DNA of 64,000 nucleotides, taken from positions 1,556,457 to 1,620,456 of the forward strand of contig NW_003314293.1 of NCBI RefSeq assembly GCF_000143415.4, in the 5' to 3' direction. Origin of the DNA: Selaginella moellendorffii (Eukaryota > Streptophyta > Lycopodiopsida > Selaginellales > Selaginellaceae). Below are positions 12,231 through 26,324 of the stretch, piece by piece. The stretch's first letter is position 1; each line of letters opens with the position of its first letter. The notes below the pieces were generated by a model. It made no database searches, had not been told where the DNA came from, and saw only the letters and a list, made by a program, of their open reading frames with translations. A program made the translations under genes and the position numbers.

Positions 12231-13667
12231 TCACTTTGCTGGTACTACTCCACTTTCGACTAAATACTCCGCAAATTCGTCAATAAGGTATGGCCATGCG
12301 CCTTCCGCATCGTAATTTGACAGTGTCGGGCTAATACTCTAAGACAAAAGACTTCAGACATCAGTAGAAGTTTTAATCACGCAAGTACCACCTTTGAAAA
12401 CTCGAGAAGCTGAGACCATGTGTCCTTGGAAATGGCCTTATTGTGTTTCGCCTGCATACACAATCGCTTCAGAAACAACCAAGAGGGAACAACCACATAC
12501 TTGTAAGAATTGACACCAGATGTTGATGAGAGGCCAGCCTCTGTCTTCGTACAGCAGCTCCCACATTCTCACCGCCGTGTCTAACGCAAGCGATTTCTGG
12601 CCCTGAAACACACGCCCGTTCATGAAGACACCCAACAAAGAGAAAGGCGCACGTCACCTTTTCCCTGGCCCAGCAGAACGCAAAAGCATACAGCTCCCGG
12701 AATTTATCTGCGCAATGACAACTATCAGCCGAAACCGAAAGAAAAGCACGTAGCTCACGTTCATCTTTGAGCTCCGCTCGAAGTGCTGGAAGAACAGATC
12801 TTAGCTTGGGAATCGAATCAACCCTGGCATTCAGGAGAGCTATTTTTCTTCAACATGTGCTCAAAACGTAAGCCTTCATACCCGATAGAGTGGAAGCCTT
12901 GCATAAATTCTTTTTTGGACCATTCACACATAGTAGCCGCCTTCATGTGCCATGAGATTACAAGCTGCGAAGCACAGAAAGCATTATGTCACAGCCTTAA
13001 AAACGTTGTTCTTACCATGACGACATCGCCGGGGTCTACCTGGAGAGCAAATAAAAAAACACCAGCTTTAGCATGCCAGAGCTCTAAAATCTTTAAAGTT
13101 ACCTCCAGATCTTCGCAGAACAAAGAGATCCCATCCACTAAGACCATGTCAGAGTAGGGGTCTGCAAAAGAGACAAATGAGGAAGAGAAAGAAAGCCAAA
13201 GTATTCACGAAGGACCACCTTTGTAGCGAGAATACACTTCTTCCAGCTGATAAGGATCAAGCTTCGGCCTCGCAAAAGCCTGGTTATAGTATATATCCAG
13301 CGCTCCATCTAGATTCCAATCGCTGGCCTTGAGCGCGGCAAGAGCAGCCTTTTCACTGAAGCACAGGCAGTAAACAAAGAGATTTTGATAAGTAGGTAGC
13401 GAGAAAAACAAGCACAAGCCACCAAATGGAGCCTTCAATCAACAATACTTTGCCCCCGAGATCGACATGAATTGCTGGATTTTGTCTCGGCCTCTTCCAA
13501 ACTTATGCTGCAAGGAGCAGTGAAAGAGCGAATTAGCACCGAGAAACTCTCGCAAAATCTTCCACAGAACTAGCAAAACGATCCAGAGTCGTATTTCACG
13601 GGAAGAAATCGCAAGTCGTGGAGAAAGAACTCACCATGCCGAAGAATCCTTGCGCATTGCCCGACAT
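12231..13667 (-). CDS. DCN1-like protein (cullin neddylation co-E3)
   Basis: DCN1 proteins recruit the NEDD8 E2 to cullins and promote neddylation of cullin-RING ubiquitin ligases. I can trace 11 small exons on the minus strand. The first codes MSGNAQGFFGM (start 13667, donor GTGAGT). A UBA-like domain follows with ALKASDWNLDGALDIYYNQ (about 13355-13219), then the PONY/DCUN1 domain: DPYSDMVLVDGISLFCEDL, VISWHMKAATMCEWSKKEF, IPKLRSVLPALRAEL, GQKSLALDTAVRMWELLYED, WCQFLQ, KHNKAISKDTWSQLLEFSK and GAWPYLIDEFAEYLV. The stop is TGA at 12233-12231. Domain order and residue spacing match the usual plant protein of about 250 residues, and I see no break. It shares a short intergenic region with the PPTase gene. 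Confidence 0.92.
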
Positions 13668-13857
13668 TTTGGAGCGCCTGGAGCTGGAATTCGTGAGCGC
13701 TCCCTCTCCCGCGTTGAGAAACCCTAGGGCGCCCGGTAGCGCATTCTGTCCCTCGCTCGAGAGGAGAGCACACGGCACCTGAGTAAAATGATCACGTGTT
13801 CGATTCCCATCCCATCATGGCGGATAAAATGCGATTCCCTAGAATCTTTTATTTCCC
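13668..13857. promoter_or_regulatory. Divergent promoter between DCN1-like and PPTase genes
   Basis: Only 190 bp separate the two start codons, so both genes must share this region for their 5' UTRs and core promoters. A telo-box-type word AAACCCTA lies at 13719-13726. Such elements are frequent near transcription starts of plant housekeeping genes. Confidence 0.65.
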
Positions 13858-15240
13858 ATGGAAGAAGAGGGGGGATCGCGGCGCTGGGCAGTGAATGCCG
13901 CGGAATGGAAACCCTCGTCCGCGGAGTTCGATCTCTTTCTCTCGGCGCTACCGCTCTGCGACTGGGAGGCCGTGCTCAGGTATGGCGCTGGATCTCCTGC
14001 GGTGAAAATCTCATGGATCGCAGTGGATTTGGATAGGTTTGTGAGGATCGAGGATCGGAAGATGGGGATCTTGAGCCGGCTGCTACAGCGGAAGCTCGTG
14101 AATTCGGTTCTTGGGATTCCTTACAAGGAGATCATCATCCATCGCACTCCTCAAGGCAAGCCTTTTCTAGTACGTATAGAATTTGCCGGAAAAAAAGCGT
14201 GTTTTTTCTTCCTTTGGTTCTTCTACGTTCTTACTTCCTCGTGTTCTTGCTGTGATTGCCTTTCATCCTCGTTTAGTTTGCTTCTTTGATCTTGAAAGTT
14301 TCAGGAAAGTTTTTCCAAGCCTTGATGGGGAAAATGAGTGTGTGACCGTGTAGAATGCTTTGACATGTTTGATCTTTTATGGTTTGGTTTTTCTACGTTC
14401 TTACCAGGTTTTGATGTCGGGTTTTCCTTGCAAGTTTTGTTCTTGTTCTTGCTGCTTGGTTGCCTTCAATCCTCGTTTAATTTGATTCTGTGATCTGATT
14501 GACTTGTAAGTTCCACATTCAAGAGAGAGGCTTTGACAGCTTTGTTTGGTTTTTTTTTCTTTTTTTGTTTGCAGGCCAACGATAGACGACGCCTGAGCCT
14601 TCCAGAGTTTAATTTTAACGTTTCTCACCATGGAGACTATGTCGCAATCGCGTCGGAGCCACACCATTTCGTTGGCGTGGACGTCATGTCGCATGACCCC
14701 CGAATCAAAGAACAGCCACTCGCGTACGTGGAGAACTTTCGGTCCTGCTTCACAGCGCTTGAATGGGGAAACATTATGAGCTCGAAACCGGACCACAAAA
14801 AGATCTTGCACCAATTTTACAGGTAAAGAATCTCTATCACATTGTTTTCTATTCCATTCTCTTTTCACTACCGTGATCTCGTCTCTAACTTCAGGCATTG
14901 GTGCTTGAAGGAAGCGTACGTAAAAGCTATTGGAATCGGGCTTGGTTTCAACCTCCAGCGGCTCGAGTTCTTCTTTCTCGACGGGGAAATCTGGGGACAA
15001 GTAGCTAGCGTACGAATCGATGGCAAACATCGAGAAGATTGGTCATTCTCTTTGCATCAACTAGACAACGAGCACTGCGTAAGTTTCTCAGATCTTTTGG
15101 TCTAAACTATGAGAGTTTCTTCGCAGGTTTGCGTCGCAAAAGGCTCTTCGCAAGAAGGAAGCATGGAAAAATACCCGGTTGACAAGCAGCCATTTAAAAT
15201 TCTCACAGTGGATGAGCTCCTTCCAAACAATCAAAAATAA
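13858..15240 (+). CDS. 4'-phosphopantetheinyl transferase (Sfp/AASDHPPT type)
   Basis: The enzyme transfers 4'-phosphopantetheine from CoA to a serine of acyl carrier proteins. Four exons: 13858-14169, 14575-14822, 14895-15078 and 15127-15240, with GT/AG boundaries and compatible phases. The protein has the Sfp-superfamily signatures: an N-terminal half with RLLQRKLVNSVLGIPY, the SHHGDYVAIA motif, the Mg-binding HHFVGVDVM motif (GVD) and the WCLKEAYVKAIGIGL motif (KEAxxK). It ends TVDELLPNNQK. The start is the first ATG in frame with the conserved N-terminus. The first intron is long for this window (405 bp). Confidence 0.9.
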
Positions 15241-15828
15241 CGCTTGGAACTCTTGAAAACTCTGTGTCTTATCACTCCAAACTTCCGTGGAAGTATCGTA
15301 ACCGTCAGGCTTCTGTGGATTCCAATCGTACGCCTCGCGTAAAATGTGCCAGCATCTTTTCTATCTGGACACGTGGAGCTGCGCACTGTTTAGAAGTGTC
15401 CCAATGCGGCTACGCCACGTATTCGCCACCTGTCAAACCAGTCTGACGTGGGATGCTAGAATATGCCGCCGAAGCTGGAGGCTTGGTTCCCGAGGCTGGA
15501 CTTTTGTGTAGTAGTGGTTTTGTTTCATTTGGCAGTGTTTGTGGAAGGAGGAGGCTATGGCGCGTCGCGGCGAGGTCTTGTCCCTGGCGGCCGCTCTCGA
15601 AGAAATGCGATGCCTCGCGAAGGCGCTCGGCATCTAGATGCGGAGCTCACGGCGCGGCAGTGTTTCTTCCATCCCCGGGCAGGGAGATTTCGAGGTTTCT
15701 GGTCTCAAGCAGCTGGAGCTAGGGCGCATTGGCTGTGGATGAGGGATCGCCGGAATCGCAGGCCGCGGATCTGATCGTTCCGGTAGCGCTAGGGTTTTTG
15801 TTTCACTGTTCTCGCTTCGTCCTCCGCC
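15241..15828 (+). promoter_or_regulatory. PP2A upstream region with telo-box
   Basis: Between the PPTase stop and the PP2A start; it must hold the PPTase 3' UTR and the PP2A promoter and leader. A telo-box TAGGGTTT lies at 15790-15797, 32 bp before the PP2A start codon, so probably in or next to the leader. Short frames here have no family features. Confidence 0.5.
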
Positions 15829-17161
<1,333 letters not shown>

Positions 17162-17499
17162 GAAAGGCAAGTTCCATCTTACTGTTCTTCTGGGGGCTTA
17201 AGTTTGAGGGGAGAGGGAGAGAGGAGAGAGGGATCGATCGAGCTGCGGAAACCAGGAAGGAATTTGATGGGGGATATGTATAGCGTCGAATGTAGTTCGC
17301 TTGGTTGGGGGAGCAAAAAAAAAGAAGAGAAAAGAGAGAGGAGCTGGCTGTAACATTTGCAGAAGAAGGCCACGGCTTGTTCTTGTGCAAGAATTTTAGA
17401 TGGGAGTGGAGGCTTGCAAAAAGGTCTATTCTTTGATTTCGTTCTTTGTTTTTACCTTTCGTTTTTGTTATAAATTTTTTGGTTTAGTGGACACTTGCA
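17162..17499 (+). other. Probable PP2A 3' UTR
   Basis: About 340 bp following the PP2A stop codon with no other open frame of note. It contains GA-rich simple sequence (17210-17340). The 3' end cannot be placed from sequence alone. Confidence 0.4.
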
Positions 17500-19555
17500 A
17501 CTTCTTTAATCTGTCATCCAATGGCTAGTAATTCCTCACACTGTCGTCGGTAATCTTCCTCCTGAGTTCCTTCCACCTTCTCTGTATGTTCTTCTAAGAA
17601 TATGTCTTAGTCTTCATTGAATGCATGTGTAATCTGTAATTATGTGAAGGGTAGTAGACCTGGAACAAGTAGTTTCTACTTTAAAGGTTTTTTAACTTTT
17701 TATGTTCTTCTCTTTAGAGACATCGATGGCTGCATTGCAAGTGAGAATCCAAATGTGCATATTGGCTAAATCAGGCCAATGTGAAGCAATCCTTCCTCAC
17801 TCTGCCGCACGACTCGCTCTTCTAAATCACTGCAAGATGCTCAAGATCTACCTGATGAACATTGAGACTAATGATGAGGAAATGAATGTAAACATTGAGG
17901 AGATGAGCAGAATGGCATTAGTAACAATTATGAAGAGGATCAGTTCTGTTGGTTATTCTCAATGTCTAGGAATGTGAAAAACAAGCAAACAGATCTACCT
18001 TTGAGACAAATGGTGAGGAAATAACACTTTTACCTGATGAACATGGAGACTACTGGTGAGGAAATAACACTTTTAGATGTGAAGAATGAGGAGATGAGCA
18101 AAATGGCACTAGTAACAATTATGAAGAGGATCAGTTCTCTTGGCTGATCTCAATGTCTAAAAACAAGTAAACAGTACCTTTAATTAACTGTAAGCCAACA
18201 AAACCAATGAGAAATAAAAAGGAGGGGCAGAAGGAAATTAACCATTTGCTCTTTGTCGTGCCATGTGCATCCATGTGAGTATGTTGAAGACATTTGCTCT
18301 ATGAGTATTGCAAGAGGAAAAGAAAAACGCACGAAAATCTAATCAATTTAGGATATAGTTAAATAATTGTTTCTTGGCTAAATTTGAGGAGGATACCACC
18401 AGATTTTCTTAGCTTCTCTTTCTACCATGAAAATGTTGAGTGAAGATTTACCACTGGATGATAAGATTGCTACCCTGACAGCACCAGGTTGTAGCTTCAA
18501 TCCAAGAAGCTCCTTATTCCAAGGCACCAATGTTGCCCTTATGCCTTTTTTTCAATCTTGATTTTAACGTTGTTCAAAGTGTTTAATTAATTATTAGTAA
18601 ATACTTTATATTAAAAGAATTAATTAAAAGCCAGAAAAGTTAAAAAATATACTATGAATAGGGGCTAAAGTCTCTAAGAAAAATATATCAGGTCTCGTTG
18701 TACAATGGATCAATGCACATAGATTTTGGTTTGCAAATTCCAGCTCTTATAATTGCAAATTCCAGCTCTTATAATCTATATAACTCCCTGCACTCAGATC
18801 TTAGATAGTTTCACTCCGTGTCCACCCACTCACTCCTGTTATCCTATGGCCATTGTACACTACTCGACTCAGGCGTGGCTGCATTGTCGGGAAGCGATGC
18901 TCCGGAAACACTTTTTCGTTTGTTCCACGCTTTTGCCGGGAAAGTTGGCTTGTGCCCTCGAAGAGCGTGCAATCGATGTAGATAGTGTAATCGACCATGT
19001 AGTTTTTGCGATCTCACACTTTGCAGAGCCAGTCGAATAACCTTGGGTTTGCTTTCCCAGCGCTACCTAAGCATTCTCCACCTTAGCTGGTATGTTGCCC
19101 ACGACAACCTTTGGGGAAAGTCATCACCTGTGGGTAGGTCGTGTTTCCTAGAAATATGCTGGTAGCTCGTCTTGTTCATTTTGCTGCTCGTCCAGCAACT
19201 TCCCAATCTAAGATCGGGAAGCGGTCCTCTCTGATAGCTCCTTCATTTTCTTTCCCAACCACTCGTCATTCTCTCCTGGTGTCTTACTTTTGATCTGGTC
19301 ATACCTTTGGATGATAGTCCTTAAAGCTATTCCCGGCCAGGGAAGAAAAACGTCCTTCCAGATCGATGTTCGAGAAGCCATCTTTTCAGCAAATGCTCGG
19401 TTTTTCGCAAAGGACACCAGCTCTCTAGTCTATCATCCAAGAAGGATCTCAACTTTCCACTGCTACTTGCCCTATAGTTTTGTTTGAACCCTCTAGTCTT
19501 CGTCCTCCAGCTTATTGTTGTTGAGTCGGCATTTTCTATAGACAATGATCTCAGA
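17500..19555. repeat. Dispersed duplication, copy A
   Basis: Long blocks reappear in the same order at 28730-30088: the segment around TGTCATCCAATGGCTAGTAA and GTAGTAGACCTGGAACAAG (17510-17690), the ATGAGCAGAATG block (17830-17960), the TGGATCAATGCACATAG block (18700-19060) and the segment ending in GCATTTTCTATAGACAATGA (19200-19553). The similarity stops at about 19553, where Ty3/gypsy sequence begins. On the minus strand parts read as protein (for example PGENDEWLGKKMKELSE near 19250), matching PGENEEWLEKKIKELEQ in copy B. The product is not recognised. Confidence 0.8.
17850..18175. repeat. Imperfect tandem duplication, about 150-190 bp unit
   Basis: CCTGATGAACAT...GAGGAAAT...GAGGAGATGAGCA...ACAATTATGAAGAGGATCAG occurs twice, at about 17850-17995 and 18032-18170. 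A third, diverged copy sits in the dispersed duplication near 28960-29070. The first unit reads as an open frame on the plus strand with NIEEMSRMALVTIMK; the meaning is unknown. Confidence 0.75.
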
Positions 19556-20550
19556 GGGGCAAGATTCACATTGCGGACTGAATACTACAGCTTAAAGTAC
19601 TTGCTGGAGCAAACTCAGCTCAACAAAAAGCAGAGACGATGGATGGAGAAGCTGCAAGCTCTGGATTTTACAATCGAGATCCCCAGGATGAGTCGTTGGG
19701 ACCCCTCTTCAATAGGCTCTTTACACACCCAGAAATTGCCTTCAAGGACGGCTTGATGTGGAGGATGGAGGAAGGGCAAGCACGTTGGCTGCAATAAAGA
19801 GACAGTTCTATTGGAAAGGGATGCAAAGTGAAGTAAAGCGCTGGGTAAGAGAGTGCACAGTTTGCCAACAGATCAAGACAAAGACAGTAGCGTCCCTGGG
19901 GCTGCTGAAACCACTCCCAGTTGCTCAAGCTCCGTTTGCATCGATAATGATGGATTTTGTCTCAGGATTGCCGAAGGCTGCTGGTTTTGATGCCATCATG
20001 GTGGTAGTTGACCAGCTCACCAAGGTCAGTCATTTCATCCCCTCCGCAATGACAGCTCGAAAGATGGTAGAGCTTTTTTGACAATATCTAGAGATAATCT
20101 CCGATCAAGATTCCAGGTTCTTGAGATGTCCCTCTTTCAGGTCATGGGGACCAAGCTGAGCTTCAGCTCTGCATACCACTCTCTGACAGATGGCCAAACA
20201 GAGAGGGTAAACCAAACAATGGAAATGTACCTTTGATGCAACACCTTGGACAAGCCAGGGAGCTGGGTGAAGTGGCTACCTTTTGCTGAGTTCGCTTGCC
20301 CAGGCTTTATATTGTCGGCAAATTAAAACCGGTTCTTATGTCGATTGGGATGGAAGGCCCTGAGGTAGATCCAAGCTACAGGCTCGTTTATTCGGGCCGT
20401 TTCAAGTGCTCCAAGTCATCAACGAATTGGCATACCATTTGGACTTGCGTCTACATGGTCTTCCTGTATCAGATCTCAAACAGCACTGTTGGGGAGCTAC
20501 CTTCAATCCAAATTCCAAACCAGTGGGCGACAAACAAGTGCTCTTAGCCC
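19556..20550 (+). pseudogene. Ty3/gypsy pol fragment (RNase H - integrase), broken
   Basis: The plus strand shows the end of the Ty3/gypsy RNase H domain (EYYSLKYLLEQTQLNKKQ, RRWMEKLQALDFTIE). Then comes the integrase zinc finger (KRWVRECTVCQQIKTKT) and catalytic core start (FASIMMDFVSGLPKA, VVVDQLTKVSHFIPS). From about 20080 the frame is lost through stops and indels, although words such as SDQDSRF and GRFKC persist. LTRs, the reverse transcriptase core and gag are missing. It abuts the end of duplication copy A. Confidence 0.88.
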
Positions 20551-20825
20551 TAGATCATTGTTGAGATGCAATTGCAAAACTGCTGCTCTTGTCCATTCTA
20601 GAGGACTCTTGCCTCTTCTCATTTCTTGTCTACTGCTATTCAGCCAGATTTACAACAAGAGTCCTCACAGTAGAAATATCCATATTGGATTGACAAGTGA
20701 ACGTGTGTAAATATTTATATGGAGAAAATGTAAAGTGGTAGACTGTGTAACTGCCTCAAAGAATCGAAGCCTAGGGAAACTACGCTTGGGAGAAGTAATG
20801 GGGAAGTTTGGATGAGAGCAAGCAG

Positions 20826-21130
20826 ATCTTGATCACTCACAAGCCAGCATATGAACAATTGATTGCAGAAGAAGACGCAAGAAAATGACATCGAGCAATT
20901 GAATGCTTTATTGTCCAGCAAGGTTGGCCAGTGATTGAGACCCTTGCAGGAATGACAACAAGCAAAGCCCTTCTAATCCCTATGTTTAGTGGCACTGATT
21001 TTGAAAACTAGGCAAAAGAGATTTTGTTGAATTTTCTCTGGGAAGATTGTCTGCTATTGCAACATTCTAACCTGATCAAGTTGAAGCCTAAAGAAAGCAC
21101 ACAAAGATTTTTCTTTATCAGTGACTGCAT
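20826..21130 (+). mobile_element. Possible retroelement gag remnant
   Basis: In one frame, interrupted by two stops, the plus strand reads KALLIPMFSGTDFEN then AKEILLNFLWED. This resembles the start of Ty1/copia gag proteins, where FSG-x-NFExW is common; the stop after FEN would be a W-to-stop change. The match is short, and the stretch could instead be chance. Confidence 0.25.
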
Positions 21131-21349
21131 TTCTAGTGACAATACTTCATTATTGCCATCATAACATCACTCATTATTTTATCTTCAATTATACTTAAAA
21201 TAAAGGAAAATCAAAACACACTTTACAAGAAAGATCAAATAATGATAGTAAATTCTTAGAGCTATAACTTTATTTTGTTTTCTCAAAATAGGGTTTTTTG
21301 CAACTCGGCAAGAAGCATGTAGGTAAGGAGGATTCCTGAAAGGCTATTG

Positions 21350-21515
21350 CAAGGATTGCTATGGTGCTACTTGAGCTCCCATGGTGATTGCCCTTGCTTA
21401 GTTTGGGTAGCCATAGCATTGCAGCAGCTATGACTACTCAAGCTAGGCAAAGGTGATTCTACTGTGGGAGCTTAAGTGGTGCCATGGCAATTCTTGTAGC
21501 AGCCTTGACCCAAAC
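21350..21515. repeat. Imperfect inverted repeat (fold-back)
   Basis: The arm around ATTGCTATGGTGCTACTTGAGC (21356) returns as an imperfect reverse complement around GAGCTTAAGTGGTGCCATGGCAAT (21465-21490), separated by about 60 bp. Similar GGCAGCTT words follow to 21720. It may be a decayed fold-back element or MITE; no clear target duplication is seen. Confidence 0.4.
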
Positions 21516-22359
21516 TTTTGCATGAAGGGGGAGTAACCCCCTATGGCAGCTTCAAATGGTCCACCATTTAGAGCTGCTGTGGGAGGAGCCTCTCCTTTAC
21601 ATGGCAGCTTACATGCGGTCGGGGTAGTTTAGATGATGGCAAGCTTGGCTAACCTAAGCTACTAGTTAAGGGTGAGTAACACTATGGCTCCCTTTGCAAC
21701 AACTAGGATGGTTGCAAGTTTAGCCAGTTATTGATCTTTTTTTTTTTTTTTCAAGTTTATGCCTATGTTTGCTAGACTGCATAGAAGGAAATATTTATCA
21801 AGAAAAATACAATGTAAGTGACTAAATTTTTTATTCTACTTTAATACACTTTTGACCATTTGAAGGAGTCTTGCTCACAATCTTCATAAGTCTTCATTTG
21901 AACTTAAGGTATTTACTAAGACCCTAAATGTGGCATTCAAGCTATATTACCTTTGCACTCAATCCAAGTGCTCTATGTATTTAAGTTCCATTCCCGATAC
22001 CCAAAAGTACCATTAACATCTTAGCTTTTTATGCTAAAGCTTTATTTATTTTTAATATCTCAATCTGTACTATATACCACCCATTGCTCTAAGATTAAAC
22101 TATCCATTTTAAATGTGGTCATTTTATGACTATACTTTAGCATTTTTAGGATGCCCCAAAACATAGGGAATAACATCTCCCATTATCCCTTCTTCGATCC
22201 TTGTCAACTTCCTCATTTCCATAAATAATGTTTGCTAATATTGCCATTGGGTTAGGACCTAAAGGCTTATTCACTAATTCCCACTAACCTTTAGGATTTT
22301 CAGTGGTCTCTTAGTTATTAAGTAAAAGGGCCATTCCTTTTCCTTCCCATTCCTGTTAA
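21516..22359. other. Gene-free stretch
   Basis: AT-rich sequence with a poly-T run near 21738-21751. I see no open frame or recognisable feature. Confidence 0.5.
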
Positions 22360-22600
22360 GGACTTTGGGGTGATATTTCAAAACACTATTGCCCAATATG
22401 AGATTCATAGGTACTACCCCCACTTTCCACCATTATAGTGCCCCAATTAGATTCTGATAAACCACATAAGGTGCCACTCACACTTGGATTGGAAACATTA
22501 ACCATTCAATCTCCCAAAAAAGCTAGAGTTGACTTTTGAACATTTCATTATGTCACCCTACTTGTCCATCCATATTCATTTTAGCCCTATACTCTCTAAT
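22360..22600 (-). mobile_element. Decayed antisense LTR fragment of the same family
   Basis: The order of words TTTGGGGTGATATTTCAAAACACTA..., ATTCATAGGTACT, CCACTCACACTTGGATT, CCATTCAATCTCCC and AACATTTCA matches both the fragment at 26325-26540 and the reverse complement of the right part of the intact LTR (about 5960-6170). Similarity fades on both sides. Confidence 0.6.
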
Positions 22601-25600
22601 CACTCATCATATAAGTATAACCTTTTTTTGTCACATTAATTCCCTTAGAGTCCTTCCCTTTACTGTTTACAAAACCCTCTAGAGTCTAGAAGACTATTGC
22701 TTTAAGCTTTTACATGTAAGCTCCTTGATTTGAATAATATTAGGTTGAGTGACCTTTTAGGAAGTCTAAATCACTCGAGAGACGATTTATAGGGGTCAAA
22801 CATAAAAGGAAAGGATTCATGAATAAGAGTGCACCCCTGGGGTTAAGTGTCCTCGGATTTGAATAATACTAGGTTGGGTGACCTCCTGACAAGTTTAAAT
22901 TCAAAAAGTTACATTACCTTTTAGATTCGGACTCAATCCCAAACTAAACCCAATATTAGACTTGAACTTAAACCTAAATATTCAAGTGTAGCACATGTGG
23001 TTTTCACCTTTTATCCTATGGTGTTTTACTATATAATAACCACGAAGCAAAACCTAAACCCTTCATATGCCATGTGTCATATGCCACATGCTACATGTCC
23101 AAAGATAATGGTGCGAAACCTAAATTTCAAAGCCTTGGACCATTGAATGAAAGAGCGGAGCCAAACTCTTAAGTATGAAGCCAAGGAATGAAGAAACTAG
23201 AGCATGAAGTGACTTATAAACATTCAACTCAAAGAGCAAAGGGACAGGAGCACGAGTGATTTGGAACAGTCCTAGAACATCCAACATCTCAATGCCAAGA
23301 CCAATACACAAAACAGAGCTAAACAAAGTTTAACACTATTTCAGTATACTAGTGGCTTAACACGAGGATATGAGTACTCCACTAGCTAACATGGTGTGGA
23401 ATTTGGGTTTAGACCCAAGCTGGACATAGAATAAAGATAGACATGCAAGCAAGAACTAAACTATATCTTAGGTTGGTTAACCATACTTAACCTACCCACT
23501 ATCTCTGTTCTCTTTCAACTTGAAATTTACTATATATGGAATGACACTAGATTACAAATATAGACACAAGACCAACACCAATGTGTTTAGAAGAATTTCT
23601 ACATTTTGTAGATATGCCAAATTAATAAATCTGGACACTTTCTATAAATAGCAATTAGGCTTGTCAAGCCAATGTAGGACAAAGCAAAAAAGAATTAATA
23701 AGTCAAGGCAAGTATGTTTGGCTAAATAAACATTTAGGAGTTCCTTCCTTATACTCATCCTACCAAGTACAGATGCTAAATCAAGTTTATTAACATTTCA
23801 ATAAGAAGGACTTATAGAGGGTTTAGCAATGTTGACATTTTACCGTCATGGCAATAGAGAAAGAATTAGCTAACAATAATTTTTGATACCCATAGTCACA
23901 TTTACAACACTCTCCCCCTTTTAGGGAAAATCGACATCCTTATTGATGCACACTCTAGTCTACAACACCATTAAAGAAACAACTTTAGAAAAAATTCATG
24001 ATGTTCACACTTTATAAAAAATGCACTAGCTTAAATAAGTTAGAGTAACCTCTTTGTCTAACATAAATGTATTACACTCAAACACCTTTTGGCTGTTGCC
24101 AATAAGGAAATGACCAATGGAGTTAGCCACCCTTTCTGCTTTGGGTGTCATCCAACTTATAAAAGAGTGATATGTCTCTACCCACATGTGATATAAAGAG
24201 AGAAGTTAAAAGCCCCAACCCTCATGAGCAAAGAAACTAAACCTGTCAATAAGGTTTAGATAGACTACTGTAAATAAGCAATTAGAGTTGTTTACATAGT
24301 CACACTCTTTTATAAGGAACATCAAGAGAGAGATGGGTGATGTGACTAGTCAACAGTAGCTACCCCATGACTAAAAATTTCACTATGCACATTAAGTGCT
24401 ATAGTTAATCTACTTATACTGGCCCAAACCCAAAGATCAAGAGATGGACGATATTAAAGTCATAGACAATGATATCTTAGAGATTTAATTATTAATGAAT
24501 AAATCTTATATTAGAACACAAAATATTCCAAGTACATTATTATCTAATAAACCATATATTAGAGTATAGAAACCACCAAGATCACTATAGGTGGAAAATA
24601 TAAAATTCACTATCTAACAAAATTCAATAGTAGACTCTATCCAACTCAATTGCTTTAACCCTAAAAGTTAGCATCTCTTTCAAGTCGCATCATACAAACT
24701 TTAGGTCAACCAAATTCAACTTCAACCCCTTCACTAGTTTATATTGGCTTATGAAAACAAAATGGTTTTTAGGCAATATGAGCAACAAATTAGCCATTGG
24801 AAAAGTTTAAGAAAATTTATGAAAAATTTTCCATCCTAGAGAAAGAATAACTCCTAATCTATGAATACAAACTTTCAAGATTCAACTCACCTCTTCCTAC
24901 CAACAACTTTATATAGGTTCACCTCAACATAAATTCTCATGACCCAACACAAATGAATACTCAAGACTCGATCATAAACACTATATCTTTGGATATCCAC
25001 ATTACACTAACACTCTTTTTCAATCACTTTGAAGATCTAGTATAAAAATAAAACACGAACAAGAAAAATGATATGAAAAATCAAAGTTTATAGAAAACTC
25101 CTCATCACTCAAGCAACAATGCCACTTCCACTAACATAAATGCTAGTGATGTCAATGCCTCAACTACATATCTTTTCTATCCAACAATTTACTCCAAGTG
25201 TTAATGGATAAACTAACAAGTCATAGCAAGTGAATGTTATAACCCTTTCCAACACTATAATAGGCAAACTCTTAAGAACCAAGATACCAACTCAAACTTA
25301 ACATAATTGACCACTATTGAGAATTAAGTCAAAGCTATTTTAATGCTACTATTTGTAAATAGACTAGCTTCAACAAGGTGTTAATTGATTGTTCGTATTC
25401 ACATTATGCAATCAAGAGTCCCTATCTTAATGCATATTGGTTATAATAGTCTTATAAATGGTGAGTTAGGGGATAGATAGTGGTGCAGCGCTAGATGATT
25501 TTGTCTAGGCATGCTATTTAAAACTTGGGTTATAATGTTTAATTCTTTTCTAGGGATCCTTGTTATTGCTTTTTGAGTAGCTTGGTGTAAAATTAATTTT

Positions 25601-26324
25601 GAGTTTAGTAAAAAATAAAGTGGTATAAGCTTGTTTATATTATGAACAAAGTTGGTGATGTTTGGTGTTGTAAATCTTTATTAATAGGGTGTGGTATTTG
25701 TGTTGCATTTTGTTAAATAGTGTTGGCACTCATATAAAATTTTGAAGTAATAATATAGGCTTGCTTGTGGTGTTGCTTAATTGATGATCAAGTCATTATG
25801 ATTTTTATATCATATCCATATGATAGTGAGTAATGTGTTTACGAAGTTGTTTGGTTAAACGATAATCAACCCCAAAGTGGTTAGTAATGATTGCAAATCA
25901 TCTTTCCAAATAAAGAAAATAATTTACGTGTTTGATCCTTCACCCTTGATGGCTCTCTTTTTAGTTTTATCTTGACTAAACCTCAAGCTTGCATTCATAT
26001 TGCCTTCAGTTCAATCTAAGAAAGATTTATGAAAGAGCATGGCAATGATTACTTGAACCAATAGACTAATCCCTACAATCTTGATTAATCCACTTATAAT
26101 CATGCCTATGAAGGATCCATTAGTGCCATGCTAAATAGTTACAAATCAGCTTATTCACTGCTCATAGCAAACCTAGTGAAAATTTACTTTTCACTCATAG
26201 TATATGATTCAACCCATGGTAACCTCCAAAAGGCTAATATTAATCCTAACCTTGAGTTATTAATGTACTTCATATATAAACCCAAGTGCAAACTCGAGCA
26301 AATAGAACATTTCAAATTTGGGAC
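22601..26324. other. Long gene-free AT-rich stretch
   Basis: No open frame above about 70 codons and no domain signature on either strand. Nothing in it supports a gene, RNA or intact mobile element by eye. Old transposon debris cannot be excluded. Confidence 0.5.

Noticed and set aside
14401-15030. 209-codon minus-strand frame opposite the PPTase exons
   Set aside because: It runs across PPTase introns and exons in antisense, while the plus strand has clear Sfp-family motifs and splice sites.
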